A stretch of DNA of 64,000 bases from Lentisphaerota bacterium (GTDB taxonomy: Bacteria > Verrucomicrobiota > Lentisphaeria > Victivallales > Victivallaceae). Position 1 is the stretch's first letter, and every line of letters starts with the position of its first letter. The notes beneath the pieces are model-generated. The model was not told where the DNA came from, made no database searches, and saw only the letters and a list, made by a program, of their open reading frames with translations. Below, piece after piece: positions 35,287-44,104 of the stretch. The DNA is taken from positions 1-64,000 of the forward strand of contig SUWJ01000009.1 in the NCBI GenBank assembly GCA_015061545.1. Reading direction: 5' to 3'. The translations under genes and the position numbers were made by a program.

Positions 35287-36429
35287 TCAAGCGTCGATTT
35301 CCCCGTCAAGCAGTCCCAGCGGCAAGGCGGCAGGACGTTTGCAGCTGGTAGTCAGCTGCACCTTGCGGCCTTCCGCGCCGGATTTATCAAAAGCCAACAT
35401 GATCTCCAACACGTGCAGAGCCAGTTCTCCGCTGGCACGATGGGGTCTTTGGTTGGCGATTGCCATTGCCATATCTGCCGCCCCGATGCTGCGGCTGTTG
35501 CTTGAGTAGGCAAAAGGCATGGGCACTTCCTTAAATTCAAATTCAGCGGGGTCGCGGTGCGGCCACTCCCGCCGGAAAAGTTTTACCGGGCCGCCGAAGG
35601 TATTGGGGTCCGGTATTTGCAAAGACCCCTCGCTGCCGTAAAGTTCGATCGGTGCGTGACCGTGCCGGTAGACTTCAAAACTGGCAATAAAAGTTATATT
35701 TGCCCCGCAGGCAAACTCGATCACCCCCGTCTGGTGAGTATTGACGTTTACCGGATAAGCATCGTAGGGTTTGTATTTATCCTGATAATTTTCGGCTACG
35801 GTATCACCGAAAGTGCGGAACTTTTCGGAGCAGGCTGTTACTGCCGTAACGCTGACCGCAGGCCCCAGCAGATTGACCAGACTGGTCACATAGTAAGGGC
35901 CTAAATCCAGCATAGGACCGGCACCTTTATCGTAAAAAAACGGTGCATGCCCCCACTTTTCAGGACCGCGCCCCTGCACGATGGCGGTACCGGACAACAC
36001 TTTGCCGATCCAGTTATCGTCGATCAATTTGCGGGCAGTCTGCTGACCGCAGCCCAGGAATGTATCAGGCGCACATCCCACCTGCAAACCTTTTTCCTGC
36101 GCCAGAAGCATAACCGATCTGGCTTCTTCAAGATCCACACCGAAGGGTTTTTCCGAATAGGTATGCTTATTGGCGTTGAGCGCGGCTTTGGCGATCTGCG
36201 CGTGCGCCTGCGGTGGAGTAAGGTTGATAACCAGTTCTATTTCAGGATCGCGCAACAATTCTTCGCAGGTACAGCAGCGGACATTGTACTGCTGAGCTTT
36301 TTCTTCGGCGCGGGAGCCGAGCAAATCGGCACACGCCACAACTTCAATATTGCGGAAACGTTTGGCAGCGTTGAAATAAGCATCGCTTATCATGCCGCAG
36401 CCGATGATCCCGACCTTGCACTTTTTCAT
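35287..36429 (-). CDS. Gfo/Idh/MocA family NAD(P)-dependent oxidoreductase
   Basis: This 380-residue cytosolic sugar or inositol dehydrogenase-like protein starts with KVGIIGCGMISDAYFNAAKR, an N-terminal Rossmann motif. The conserved EKPFGVDLEEARSVML (about 95-110) contains the catalytic Lys of the EKP motif. The C-terminal alpha/beta domain (about 125-350) carries FFYDKGAGPMLDLGPYYV with the GxxxDxGxY active-site pattern. The substrate is unknown; genes of this type next to sugar isomerases usually act on uncommon sugars or cyclitols. The ATG at 36429 follows AGGAG by 8 nt. It is 12 nt downstream of the isomerase gene. Confidence 0.9.
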   Translation of the reverse strand: MKKCKVGIIGCGMISDAYFNAAKRFRNIEVVACADLLGSRAEEKAQQYNVRCCTCEELLRDPEIELVINLTPPQAHAQIAKAALNANKHTYSEKPFGVDLEEARSVMLLAQEKGLQVGCAPDTFLGCGQQTARKLIDDNWIGKVLSGTAIVQGRGPEKWGHAPFFYDKGAGPMLDLGPYYVTSLVNLLGPAVSVTAVTACSEKFRTFGDTVAENYQDKYKPYDAYPVNVNTHQTGVIEFACGANITFIASFEVYRHGHAPIELYGSEGSLQIPDPNTFGGPVKLFRREWPHRDPAEFEFKEVPMPFAYSSNSRSIGAADMAMAIANQRPHRASGELALHVLEIMLAFDKSGAEGRKVQLTTSCKRPAALPLGLLDGEIDA

Positions 36430-36441
36430 AAAAAACACTCC

Positions 36442-37239
36442 TTATTTATTGCCTGCGGCGAAATTGTTGGATACCATAAAATCGTAACTTTCCTGCAATG
36501 CGCGGTGCATTTCTTTACAGCAGAAATCAAGTTCAACAATAACTGTTTCCACCTGTTCGGGCAGATTTGCGATCAATTTGCCGATCGGCAGATCACCCTG
36601 CCCCAGCGGAGTCAATTCCACATGACGCTCCAGAATACCGTTGACCATGTCGTTGCCTGATACTTTCTGCGAGGCAAAACCGTCTTTCATATGAACAAGC
36701 ACAGTATCATCGGCAAACATTTCCAGCATTTCCACTGCGTCTTCCTTCCCCAGATTGGTTGACCAGAAACAATCCAGTTCGTATTTCATTCCCGGACAGA
36801 GTTCGCGGTAGATATCATATTTTATTCTGCCATCCAGACGGGCAAATTCAAAGTCGTGATTGTGCTGAAACATAGTAAAACCGTTGCGTTCAAGAACTTC
36901 TTTCATCCTGAGCGTGGTTTCCGCTGTGCGTTTAATGGCATCCAGATCTTCAAAATCTTTGGCAGTATAACCGCAGACGACCCGGTCAAGCCCTGCGGCA
37001 TAAGCTGTATCCATAACTTCGCCCAGATTGTTCGGCCGCGCCCAGGGCGAGTGCGAGCTGTACATCTTCAAACCAAGATCATCCAGCACCTTGCGGAATT
37101 CCGACGGGCGGATGTTCCAGAATCCGGCCGGTTCCACGCCCTTGTATCCCACATCGGCAACAAACTTGAGTTCTTTCCAAAAATCCGCTGCGGCAAACTC
37201 CCGCAGACTGTAAAGCTGAACTGATAACGGTTTTAGCAT
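36442..37239 (-). CDS. sugar phosphate isomerase/epimerase-like TIM-barrel protein
   Basis: This 265-residue protein belongs to the AP-endonuclease-2/xylose-isomerase-like TIM-barrel family. It starts KPLSVQLYSLREFAAADFWK and has metal-site residues in FTMFQHNHDFEFAR, KYELDCFWSTNLGKEDAVEM and TVLVHMKDG. With the adjacent dehydrogenase it could interconvert an uncommon sugar or inositol-type substrate. It is the first gene of the two-gene operon and is divergent from an AraC-type regulator, with a good ribosome site (AGGAG) before the ATG. Confidence 0.88.
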   Translation of the reverse strand: MLKPLSVQLYSLREFAAADFWKELKFVADVGYKGVEPAGFWNIRPSEFRKVLDDLGLKMYSSHSPWARPNNLGEVMDTAYAAGLDRVVCGYTAKDFEDLDAIKRTAETTLRMKEVLERNGFTMFQHNHDFEFARLDGRIKYDIYRELCPGMKYELDCFWSTNLGKEDAVEMLEMFADDTVLVHMKDGFASQKVSGNDMVNGILERHVELTPLGQGDLPIGKLIANLPEQVETVIVELDFCCKEMHRALQESYDFMVSNNFAAGNK

Positions 37240-37290
37240 GACAAACTCCTTTTCTGCATTTAAAAAATTGATTTTATGTACTTTAATGCT

Positions 37291-37320
37291 ATATTAGTAA
37301 CTGATATAAGTTTACCGCAA
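37291..37320 (-). promoter_or_regulatory. promoter of the isomerase/dehydrogenase operon
   Basis: On the minus strand, TTGCGG (37315-37320), an 18-bp spacer and TAATAT (37291-37296) lie about 52 nt before the isomerase ATG. The AraC-site repeats lie just upstream of it. Confidence 0.45.
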
Positions 37321-37356
37321 ATATCTGTTATTGCAAAAATATTAACAGAATATTTT

Positions 37357-37395
37357 TTGACGATATGTACTTTTTTATTGACAATTCGTACTTTT
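37357..37395 (+). promoter_or_regulatory. tandem direct repeats, probable AraC-type operator
   Basis: TTGACGATATGTACTTTT (37357-37374) and TTGACAATTCGTACTTTT (37378-37395) match at 15 of 18 bases and are 21 bp apart, two helical turns, as AraC-family half-sites often are. They overlap the putative araC promoter and lie upstream of the divergent operon, so both repression and activation are possible. Confidence 0.6.
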
Positions 37396-37406
37396 ATAGA
37401 TAAAAA
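37378..37406 (+). promoter_or_regulatory. promoter of the AraC-type regulator
   Basis: TTGACA (37378-37383), a 17-bp spacer and TAAAAA (37401-37406) lie only 10 nt before the ATG at 37417. The mRNA would be leaderless or almost so. Confidence 0.4.
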
Positions 37407-37416
37407 CCGTAAAATC

Positions 37417-38244
37417 ATGCAATTTGCCCCAACCATAACCACCCTTGAAAAAGTAGTTTTTTACGCAGCGCCAATTGATCCGCTGCCGCTGCCTTACACC
37501 ATTCCGAGCGGTATTCAGCTGGTGGAACTTATCACCGACGGCGTAGTATATTTTGAACAGGACAATATACAGTACACCTGCCGCCGCGGAACGGTTTTCT
37601 GGCATATTGCAGGCGATCAAACCATCTGGCGGACTACCGTTGATGCTCCTTACCGCTGCATGGTGTTTCAATTCCGAACCGACTCGCCTGAGCGGATCGC
37701 CCCCCGTTTGAGCTGCTGGCAGGACAGCGAAAATTCGCTGGAAGAGTTCCTGAATACGGTACACAGCAACTTTTCCGGTAAGAGCCCGACCTCCCAGAAG
37801 AGTGCGCTGCTGGCAAGTTATTGCATTTCGGAACTGATGATGCACGCATTGCAGCTGAAAAACCGCAGTCCTTACGCCCCGCCCGGACTGGACGGCAGCG
37901 ATGAAGAAAAACTCTTGACGCTGGCAATAGAACAGATCAAAAAAGCTCTGCCCGCCATGCGGAATGTTCAAGCCATGTATCGGGCGGTAAAAATACCGCG
38001 CAATAAGCTCTTTGCCCTCTTCCGCGATAAATTGCACACCACGCCTTTTCAATGGCTGCGGGAACAGCAGCTTCAATACTCCCGCAGTTTGCTGGAAAGC
38101 AGCGATCTGCCGCTCAAAGATATCGCCGGCAAATGCGGTTTTGACCATGTGGAAGTCTTTCACCGCTGCTTTGTAAAACGTTTCGGCGAGCCGCCGGGCA
38201 GCTATCGGAACACCCGCTTTGCCTATCGGGATTTCAGCAATTGA
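37417..38244 (+). CDS. AraC family transcriptional regulator
   Basis: This 275-residue regulator has an N-terminal cupin-like sensing domain (about 20-110, with EQDNIQYTCRRGTVFWHIAG) and a C-terminal double helix-turn-helix (about 170-265, with QLQYSRSLLESSDLPLKDIA and GFDHVEVFHRCFVKRFGEPP). It probably responds to a sugar and controls the divergent isomerase/dehydrogenase operon. The ATG at 37417 is chosen because homologous sequence begins there; the upstream extension to 37276 is AT-rich, would contain the operator repeats, and looks non-coding. No Shine-Dalgarno is seen. Confidence 0.87.
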   Translation: MQFAPTITTLEKVVFYAAPIDPLPLPYTIPSGIQLVELITDGVVYFEQDNIQYTCRRGTVFWHIAGDQTIWRTTVDAPYRCMVFQFRTDSPERIAPRLSCWQDSENSLEEFLNTVHSNFSGKSPTSQKSALLASYCISELMMHALQLKNRSPYAPPGLDGSDEEKLLTLAIEQIKKALPAMRNVQAMYRAVKIPRNKLFALFRDKLHTTPFQWLREQQLQYSRSLLESSDLPLKDIAGKCGFDHVEVFHRCFVKRFGEPPGSYRNTRFAYRDFSN

Positions 38245-38307
38245 ATTTATACAAGCTGCATTTTGACGCTTTTTTTGACAAAAAACAGCTTTTTTGCATA
38301 AAAATAC

Positions 38308-38336
38308 TTGCATAAGCGGTAAAAAGGGGTTAATTT
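38308..38336 (+). promoter_or_regulatory. promoter of the DegT-type aminotransferase
   Basis: TTGCAT (38308-38313), a 17-bp spacer and TAATTT (38331-38336) are 87 nt before the ATG. A CCGTGTCAG word like that at the Lrp-linked promoter lies downstream at 38351-38359. Confidence 0.4.
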
Positions 38337-38423
38337 AAATTACTGCTAAACCGTGTCAGTATAAAAAAATAACAGCAACACACCTGTTGCAAAAAATAAC
38401 CAAACAATAAGGGAAAGAAAGCT

Positions 38424-39749
38424 ATGAGCAAGCTGGCAATTCTCGGCGGCGAAAAGGTCGCCACTTCGTCAATCGCAGCCAATGTCAAATGGCCGATCAT
38501 CAACCGGGCTATGGAAGAATCGGTTATCTCGGTTCTGCGCGATGGCAATATGTCGGGTACCGACATCACCAAACAGTTTGAAATCGAATTTGCCAAGTGG
38601 AACAAGACTGAGTACGCATTGGCTCAGAGCAGCGGTACTTCCTGCTTGCAGGCTGCCATGTTCGGTGTCGGTCTGGGTCACGGCGATGAACTGATCTGCC
38701 CCAGCACCACCTACTGGGCTTCCGCGCTGCCCGCCATGAGCCTGGGCGCCACCATTGTTTACGCTGATATCGATCCCAAGACTCTCTGTCTGGATCCCAA
38801 AGACTTTGAAAAGCGCATCACTCCCCGCACCAAGGCGGTGGTGGTGGTTCACTACTGCAGCTATCCTGCCCCCATGGACGAAATCATGGCGATCGCCCGC
38901 AAGCACAACATCAAAGTCATCGAAGACGTGTCGCACGCGCAGGGCGGTTTCTACAAGGGTCAGATGCTCGGTACCATCGGTGACGTTGCTGCCATGAGCT
39001 TGATGAGCGGTAAATCCTTTGCTATCGGCGAAGGCGGTATCCTCGTTACCAACGATCGTGAAATCTACGAACGCGCCATGCTCTGGGGTCACTACGAACG
39101 CGCCGGCGAAATCAACCTGCCCGGTCTGGCCGAATACAAAGGTCTGCCCTGCGGCGGTTACAAATACCGTATGCACCAGCTCTCCAGCGTGGTCGGTCTG
39201 GAACAGCTCAAGAAGTACGACAGCGAATGTGCAGTTATCGACGCTGCCATGAAGTATTTCTGGGATGGTCTGAAAGATCTGCCGCTGGATCCCCATATGC
39301 CTGCCGATGCCGGCAGCACCAAGGCTGGCTGGTATGCCTGTAAGGGTATCTACAACCCCGATGCCTTTGAAGGTCTGTCGCTCAAATACTTCATCGATGC
39401 TGTAATCGCTGAAGGCGGTCAGGGCTTCGGCGCCGGCTGCAACGCCGCGCTGCACACCCACGGTTTGGTCCACTCCATGGATGTCTATGGCGAAGGCAAA
39501 CCCACCAACACCGCCAATTTGCCCGCCGGTGCCGACACCAACATCAACGTTGACGGCAGCTTGCCGGTGGCGGAAAATATCTGCAACTACGCGTTCTCGA
39601 TTCCGTGGTTCAAGCACTTCGACCGCGCTCTGATCGACGAACAGATCGCCGCGGTGCGCAAGGTTGCCGAAAACTACAAAGATCTGCTGGCTACCGACCC
39701 CAAGGAAAAGGTTTCCGGCAAGTTCTTCCAGACTGCCCGCAAAAACTGA
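38424..39749 (+). CDS. DegT/DnrJ/EryC1/StrS-family aminotransferase
   Basis: This 441-residue PLP enzyme of the sugar aminotransferase family has QSSGTSCLQAAMFGVGLGHG at the phosphate site, VIEDVSHAQGGFYKG with the PLP Asp, and the Schiff-base Lys in SLMSGKSFAIGEGG (about residue 196). Its codon use is strikingly biased (many CTG, GGT, AAC, ATC codons), typical of highly expressed genes. Members make 3- or 4-amino sugars or 2-deoxy-scyllo-inosamine-like cyclitols. The linked sugar or inositol oxidation genes at 35-37 kb suggest a cyclitol or amino-sugar role, but that is inference. It is a single-gene unit with a terminator. Confidence 0.88.
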   Translation: MSKLAILGGEKVATSSIAANVKWPIINRAMEESVISVLRDGNMSGTDITKQFEIEFAKWNKTEYALAQSSGTSCLQAAMFGVGLGHGDELICPSTTYWASALPAMSLGATIVYADIDPKTLCLDPKDFEKRITPRTKAVVVVHYCSYPAPMDEIMAIARKHNIKVIEDVSHAQGGFYKGQMLGTIGDVAAMSLMSGKSFAIGEGGILVTNDREIYERAMLWGHYERAGEINLPGLAEYKGLPCGGYKYRMHQLSSVVGLEQLKKYDSECAVIDAAMKYFWDGLKDLPLDPHMPADAGSTKAGWYACKGIYNPDAFEGLSLKYFIDAVIAEGGQGFGAGCNAALHTHGLVHSMDVYGEGKPTNTANLPAGADTNINVDGSLPVAENICNYAFSIPWFKHFDRALIDEQIAAVRKVAENYKDLLATDPKEKVSGKFFQTARKN

Positions 39750-39786
39750 GTTCTGAGTAGGCAGTAAGCTGAAAAGCTTTGATTTG

Positions 39787-39823
39787 GAGGCTGTTGCAAA
39801 AATGTTTTGCAACAGCCTCTTTT
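39787..39823 (+). terminator. terminator of the DegT-type aminotransferase
   Basis: A perfect 15-bp stem GAGGCTGTTGCAAAA (39787-39801)/TTTTGCAACAGCCTC (39805-39819) with a 3-nt loop is followed by TTTTG. Confidence 0.9.
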
Positions 39824-39841
39824 GTTATATTGCTTTAACGT

Positions 39842-39878
39842 AAAAAAGCGTTGCCAAACCCGGCAGAGGTTTGGCAAC
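39842..39878 (-). terminator. terminator at the end of the rhamnoside locus
   Basis: On the minus strand an 11-bp stem GTTGCCAAACC/GGTTTGGCAAC is followed by GCTTTTTTA. It lies 35 nt after the DUF4434 gene. Confidence 0.88.
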
Positions 39879-39912
39879 AATCCAGTTAATTTTATCAGTA
39901 CAGAAGTTTTTT

Positions 39913-40911
39913 TCAGTTATAGATTTCGTCGATAATTGCCGGATCGCGGCCGATTATTTCCAGATAACGTGCCAGCAGACGGCGCGACGAACCCCATTCG
40001 GTATTGGGGCTGAGGCAGCTGAAAAACTCGTAAGTGATGATTCTTTTGACCAGCGGCGACGCCTCCGCAAGTTTCATATAAAGTGTGCGGTAATCGCTCT
40101 GACGGAACACGCCCTTGGGTTCGCCGTGTCCGGGGAAAGGCCGCTGGAAGGTTTCGATATTGCTCCAAAGCTCGATATTGCATTGGTCAAAAAGTTTGCC
40201 GACCTTGCGATACCACTCCTGCAAGCCGTTATCCTGAATTTCGCCGTAAAAACAACCGGGCGCGGCAATCTTATCCTGCGGCGCGCAGTAATCCAGCAAA
40301 CCGGCTACCCGCTCAAAAAAGTACCGTCCGTAAATATCGACCCATTGATCGGGGGTATATTGCCGTGCCATATCACCCAGCGGGCCGCGGAACGACGGAC
40401 TCATAAAGGTCTTCATCTGCGGATAATTGCTGCGCATATACTTGAGAACTTCAGCACATATATCCAGAAAATTGAAATGCCACGGCAATGCTTCCAGCGT
40501 TACATACAAGCCTTTAAAGCATTTGTGATGAGCATATTTCGCCACCGTCCTGTCATAATAGCGTTTATTGTCATCAACCTCTTTGAGCCAGTCGCCCATA
40601 TGCAGATTGGTTATATTCTGGGGGCCGCCGAGAAAGACGGTCATATCGTACTTATCGCCCAATCTGAAGACCATATCCAGCAGATTTTCATCCTCCGGCC
40701 AGGTGGTGGAACGCGGATCTTCTGCAGAAAGGCGGATCCCGTTCTGCTCGACTTCGGTACGGATAATGAACAAGTGATCCATACCGATAGCCTTCATCAT
40801 CCGGAAATCCTGTTCCCACTCTTTAAGTCCGGCATTGACGATCCCCGTATCGGATATAAGCATATTGACAAAGGAGCCGGTGATAGGTTTTATTTCAGCA
40901 TTTTTAAGCAT
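39913..40911 (-). CDS. DUF4434-like TIM-barrel protein
   Basis: This 332-residue protein has no signal peptide. Its pattern PITGSFVNMLISDTGI near the start, WEQDFRMMKAIGMDHLFIIR and FEYCTLE-type barrel strands (KGLYVTLEALPWHFNFLDIC) fits DUF4434, a putative glycosidase-like TIM barrel often found beside glycan-degradation genes. Acidic residues near strand ends (TLEA, ENIE-type) could be catalytic. It is 19 nt downstream of the LamG-like gene and ends at a terminator, forming the tail of the 39.9-49.5 kb locus. Activity is unknown. Confidence 0.75.
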   Translation of the reverse strand: MLKNAEIKPITGSFVNMLISDTGIVNAGLKEWEQDFRMMKAIGMDHLFIIRTEVEQNGIRLSAEDPRSTTWPEDENLLDMVFRLGDKYDMTVFLGGPQNITNLHMGDWLKEVDDNKRYYDRTVAKYAHHKCFKGLYVTLEALPWHFNFLDICAEVLKYMRSNYPQMKTFMSPSFRGPLGDMARQYTPDQWVDIYGRYFFERVAGLLDYCAPQDKIAAPGCFYGEIQDNGLQEWYRKVGKLFDQCNIELWSNIETFQRPFPGHGEPKGVFRQSDYRTLYMKLAEASPLVKRIITYEFFSCLSPNTEWGSSRRLLARYLEIIGRDPAIIDEIYN

Positions 40912-40930
40912 CTCACTCTATCCTTGCGGT

Positions 40931-41611
40931 TTATTTATCACTTGTTTTAACCGTAAGTTTTACCTGCATGATCGTTCCCGGCAACGTCCAGTAATCGGAG
41001 CCGACCCGATCGCCGATAACGGTGGGGAAAACCGCAGGTGCCAGCGGCATCGGATCGATCTTGCCAGCTCCGCACGGTTTTTTATCCAGAAAGAACTTGA
41101 CTGCACCGGTTTCAGAACACTCCACGGTCAGAGTATGAACTTTACCCTTTTGCAGCTGCAGCGCCGTACCTGTAACCTGTTTGGAGTGATCGCCGAACCC
41201 CGCGTACAAGCTCGGATGCAGACTGCCCTTGCTGGTTTTGTTGATCACCAGCGCAAAACCTGAGTTATCCTGTTTACTTTTGTTGCGCGGCGAAACCAGA
41301 TATTTGTTATCCCACAAAAACATACGATTCTGCTCAAGATTGTTCAGCATAAAAGTCACTTCCAGCGTAAACGCGCCTGCAGGGGTCAATTCCGGCACCA
41401 CCGTTTTGGTGAAAGCTCCGCCTGCCAGATTTTTCTTATGTTCAAAACAGGTCAGACCATCGGCGCTGATAACCGAATTTTTGCGTAAAAACATATCAAT
41501 TGTATTACTTCCGTCATTCCCCTGCACAAAATTCCACGCATAAACTTTTTCGGCAGCATTCAGACCGATACACCCAAGGATCATTGCTGCAATTACAGCT
41601 TTTTTGAACAT
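40931..41611 (-). CDS. secreted LamG/concanavalin-A-like domain protein
   Basis: This 226-residue exported protein has a signal peptide (MFKKAVIAAMILGCIGLNAA) and a single jelly-roll domain (about 25-220) of laminin-G/concanavalin type: FVQGNDGSNTIDMFLRKN, GAFTLEVTFMLNNLEQNRMF and KGKVHTLTVECSETGAVKFF. It probably binds a carbohydrate outside the cytoplasm. The ATG at 41611 is preferred (GGA 7 nt before it); an ATG six bases upstream is equally possible. A terminator lies between it and the GH78 gene, so it may be transcribed separately with the DUF4434 gene. Confidence 0.75.
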   Translation of the reverse strand: MFKKAVIAAMILGCIGLNAAEKVYAWNFVQGNDGSNTIDMFLRKNSVISADGLTCFEHKKNLAGGAFTKTVVPELTPAGAFTLEVTFMLNNLEQNRMFLWDNKYLVSPRNKSKQDNSGFALVINKTSKGSLHPSLYAGFGDHSKQVTGTALQLQKGKVHTLTVECSETGAVKFFLDKKPCGAGKIDPMPLAPAVFPTVIGDRVGSDYWTLPGTIMQVKLTVKTSDK

Positions 41612-41647
41612 TTTCATTTCCGACAGCTTTCTGTTGATTGATTTAGA

Positions 41648-41682
41648 TAAAATATTGCCGGATAATACCTGATTATCCGGCA
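41648..41682 (-). terminator. terminator after the GH78 gene
   Basis: A perfect 11-bp stem TGCCGGATAAT (41656-41666)/ATTATCCGGCA (41672-41682) has a 5-nt loop and is followed on the minus strand by ATATTTTATC. Confidence 0.75.
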
Positions 41683-41769
41683 CCGTGGTTAATTTAGCGT
41701 TATTGAACTGTTTTGTCAACAGCCAAATCAATAAATCAAATGTTTTTTCTCAATTAACTTTTTTCCCGC

Positions 41770-44097
41770 TCACAAACTGGAGATCCTGACCTTACCCAGC
41801 GGAGTATCGGCCAGTTCTTCGATCACGGGCGTCAATCCTGCGGGGTGTTCAACGGTCAAATCAAACTTGCCCTGACCGTTTTTCTGCCACGCAACTTTGA
41901 TTTTACCGCCGGGAGTGGGGATCTCGCCGGAAGCAGCGGTGTACTTATCGCTCCAGATGCGCACCCGGAAGCGTTTGAATCCGACTTCCAGCGGCACTAC
42001 GCCCAGCAGCCCTGCCCCGCAATAATAGATCGGCAAACTGCTCCAGCCGTGGCACAGACTGCCTGCATAAACAAAATCATCGCCGCCTTTGGCAGTTTCC
42101 CACAAAGTCGTACTGTTGCCGTCCAGCATGGGGTAATAGTTATTTTCCAATTTGTGCCTGATGAATTTGCGCCCTGCCGTACCGTAATCAAAACTCAACA
42201 TTGCCTGAATCAGATACGGCATGGGACTGAGCGTTACCGGAACCAGCGAACCGTCTTCGGCGATCAGGCGCTGTACAACGCCAGCCTGACGCTCCGCAGG
42301 AACTGCACCGCAAAAGAGCATCATCAGCTGAACGTGTTCGTGGCGGTCGCTAGTTGGTTTGCCGCAATGGAGGCTCGTAGCGTAACAATTTTCGCCTTCA
42401 ACGTAGAAAAGTTCTTCCACTTTGCGGCGGATACGGAGCGCTTCCGCCTGCAGTTTTTCCGCTTGCGCAGGATCGCCGTCAACGGCTTCCATCTTACTCA
42501 TCGCATCCAGCATATTGGAAAAATAAAGGTTGTAAAGGCTGTGAACATCATCCGCAGTCATTACTGTATGACTCAAGCCGGGTGTCCATTCATAGAAATT
42601 CCAGAAGTCGGGATCCAGCGCCTGATAAAGCGTGGTATTGACATCCTTTGCCGCCGAAAGTTTTTCGTACATGGCATAGACCGTGCTGCGGTTTTTCCTC
42701 CAGACCGAACGATCACCGCTGTAAAGCATATGTTCGTACATCTGCAGCGGCCAGATCATACTGAAAATCGGAATCGTGCGCGGCAGCCGGGTCGGATGAC
42801 ACAAGCGCAAATACCCGTCTTCGCGCAAACCGCTGCCGATCAAGTTCAGCGAAGCGGCGGCAAAGTCGTAATTGCCCCAGACATAATATCCGTAAAGCAT
42901 CTGATTGCGCGAGTCATAAGTATAAAGCGCCTGTTCGCGCCACGGACAATCTTCGTAATGCTCGTGCATACAATGTTCCAGCGTGCGGATGGCAAGTTTG
43001 CGCAATGAGTGCAATTCAGCATCAGCGCAGTCAAATGCCGCCGGTGTCGGAACCGGCAGCGTCCACGGAGCAATTCCTGCAAACTCAAAGTCAAGGGCAA
43101 GACAATCTTCGGGGGGAAGAATATGAAACTCCAGATAACGCCCGCCGATGCGGCGGAACGGCAGCTGAAAACGGTCATTGCTGCCGCGGCAGATATAACG
43201 GTCGGCAAAGTTTCTGCCGAAACACTCCATACGCACATGACCGTCGTCCAGATGTTCCCCGTGGGCAAAGTCAACGATCGTCCCCGCGGGCGCATTCAAA
43301 GCAAATTCCACAAAGCCCACCTTTTCTTCGCCCAGATCATAGATCAGGCTCCAGCCGTCGGAAACTTTTGCCAGGCGGGTAAGAGTTCCTTCCAGTGGCT
43401 GATAATCCCAGAAAACATGATCCGCTGCCATAGTCTGCGCAAAGGAATCTCTTTCCACATAGCGGTGCAGCAGACCGCTTTTGATCCGTTTACCGGCAAT
43501 AAAACTTTCCAGCACGGGTCGGGCTGCCGCCGGGCGCAAAACGATTTCCCGCGTTTCTACTTCGGCGAAAGGCGCCTGCCACGCGGAATCATCGAACTGC
43601 ATACTGCGCCAATCGCCGGAATCAAGGCGGGCATCGAATTGCATAGTATAGCCCAGCTGCGGAGTTATCAGCGGCATTACTCCGTTGCGGAATCCCGGCG
43701 TGGGAGCGACTTTGCAGCTGCCATCGGATATTGCCAGCGCGTTACCGCTGCTTTCCAGCACAAATACAGTTCCAGGCAAGCCTTCGGCGTAAACCGAACA
43801 GCTGTATCCCTGGTGATAGATACTCAAAGCAATAATATGTTCGCCCGCAGCAAGATTGTTCAACGCTATATTTGTATAGGTCGGTGCATCAGGATCGTCG
43901 GAAAACTGTCCGCGCCCGATTTCCTCTCCGTCGAAATACGCGATAAAATTTGAATCTGCCATTATCCTGAAAACCGCCTGTTCGACCGCTTTTTCCAGCA
44001 CGATCTTTTTGCGGACTGCCATAAACTGGTGCAGGCAGCTTTTTTCGTCATTCAGCCACAACCGGCAGGCGCCGAACCATGGGAAATCTTTGCTCAT
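41770..44097 (-). CDS. alpha-L-rhamnosidase (GH78)
   Basis: This 775-residue enzyme without a signal peptide has N-terminal beta domains (about 1-330) and a C-terminal alpha/alpha-barrel (about 340-700). The barrel carries the GH78 signature HYEDCPWREQALYTYDSRNQ with the catalytic acidic residues, and WETAKGGDDFVYAGSLCHGW with the other conserved acid region. GH78 enzymes release L-rhamnose from pectin, flavonoid or bacterial polysaccharide side chains. The ATG at 44097 is chosen because it lies just after the upstream stop (44105) with AAAGG before it; the earlier ATG at 44121 would overlap the regulator gene. The regulator immediately upstream probably senses a rhamnoside. Confidence 0.88.
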   Translation of the reverse strand: MSKDFPWFGACRLWLNDEKSCLHQFMAVRKKIVLEKAVEQAVFRIMADSNFIAYFDGEEIGRGQFSDDPDAPTYTNIALNNLAAGEHIIALSIYHQGYSCSVYAEGLPGTVFVLESSGNALAISDGSCKVAPTPGFRNGVMPLITPQLGYTMQFDARLDSGDWRSMQFDDSAWQAPFAEVETREIVLRPAAARPVLESFIAGKRIKSGLLHRYVERDSFAQTMAADHVFWDYQPLEGTLTRLAKVSDGWSLIYDLGEEKVGFVEFALNAPAGTIVDFAHGEHLDDGHVRMECFGRNFADRYICRGSNDRFQLPFRRIGGRYLEFHILPPEDCLALDFEFAGIAPWTLPVPTPAAFDCADAELHSLRKLAIRTLEHCMHEHYEDCPWREQALYTYDSRNQMLYGYYVWGNYDFAAASLNLIGSGLREDGYLRLCHPTRLPRTIPIFSMIWPLQMYEHMLYSGDRSVWRKNRSTVYAMYEKLSAAKDVNTTLYQALDPDFWNFYEWTPGLSHTVMTADDVHSLYNLYFSNMLDAMSKMEAVDGDPAQAEKLQAEALRIRRKVEELFYVEGENCYATSLHCGKPTSDRHEHVQLMMLFCGAVPAERQAGVVQRLIAEDGSLVPVTLSPMPYLIQAMLSFDYGTAGRKFIRHKLENNYYPMLDGNSTTLWETAKGGDDFVYAGSLCHGWSSLPIYYCGAGLLGVVPLEVGFKRFRVRIWSDKYTAASGEIPTPGGKIKVAWQKNGQGKFDLTVEHPAGLTPVIEELADTPLGKVRISSL

Positions 44098-44104
44098 TAA
44101 TTTA

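Noticed and set aside
38255-38295. AAGCTG/CAGCTT hairpin after the AraC gene as a terminator
   Set aside because: Only a 6-bp stem with a long loop; too weak to claim.
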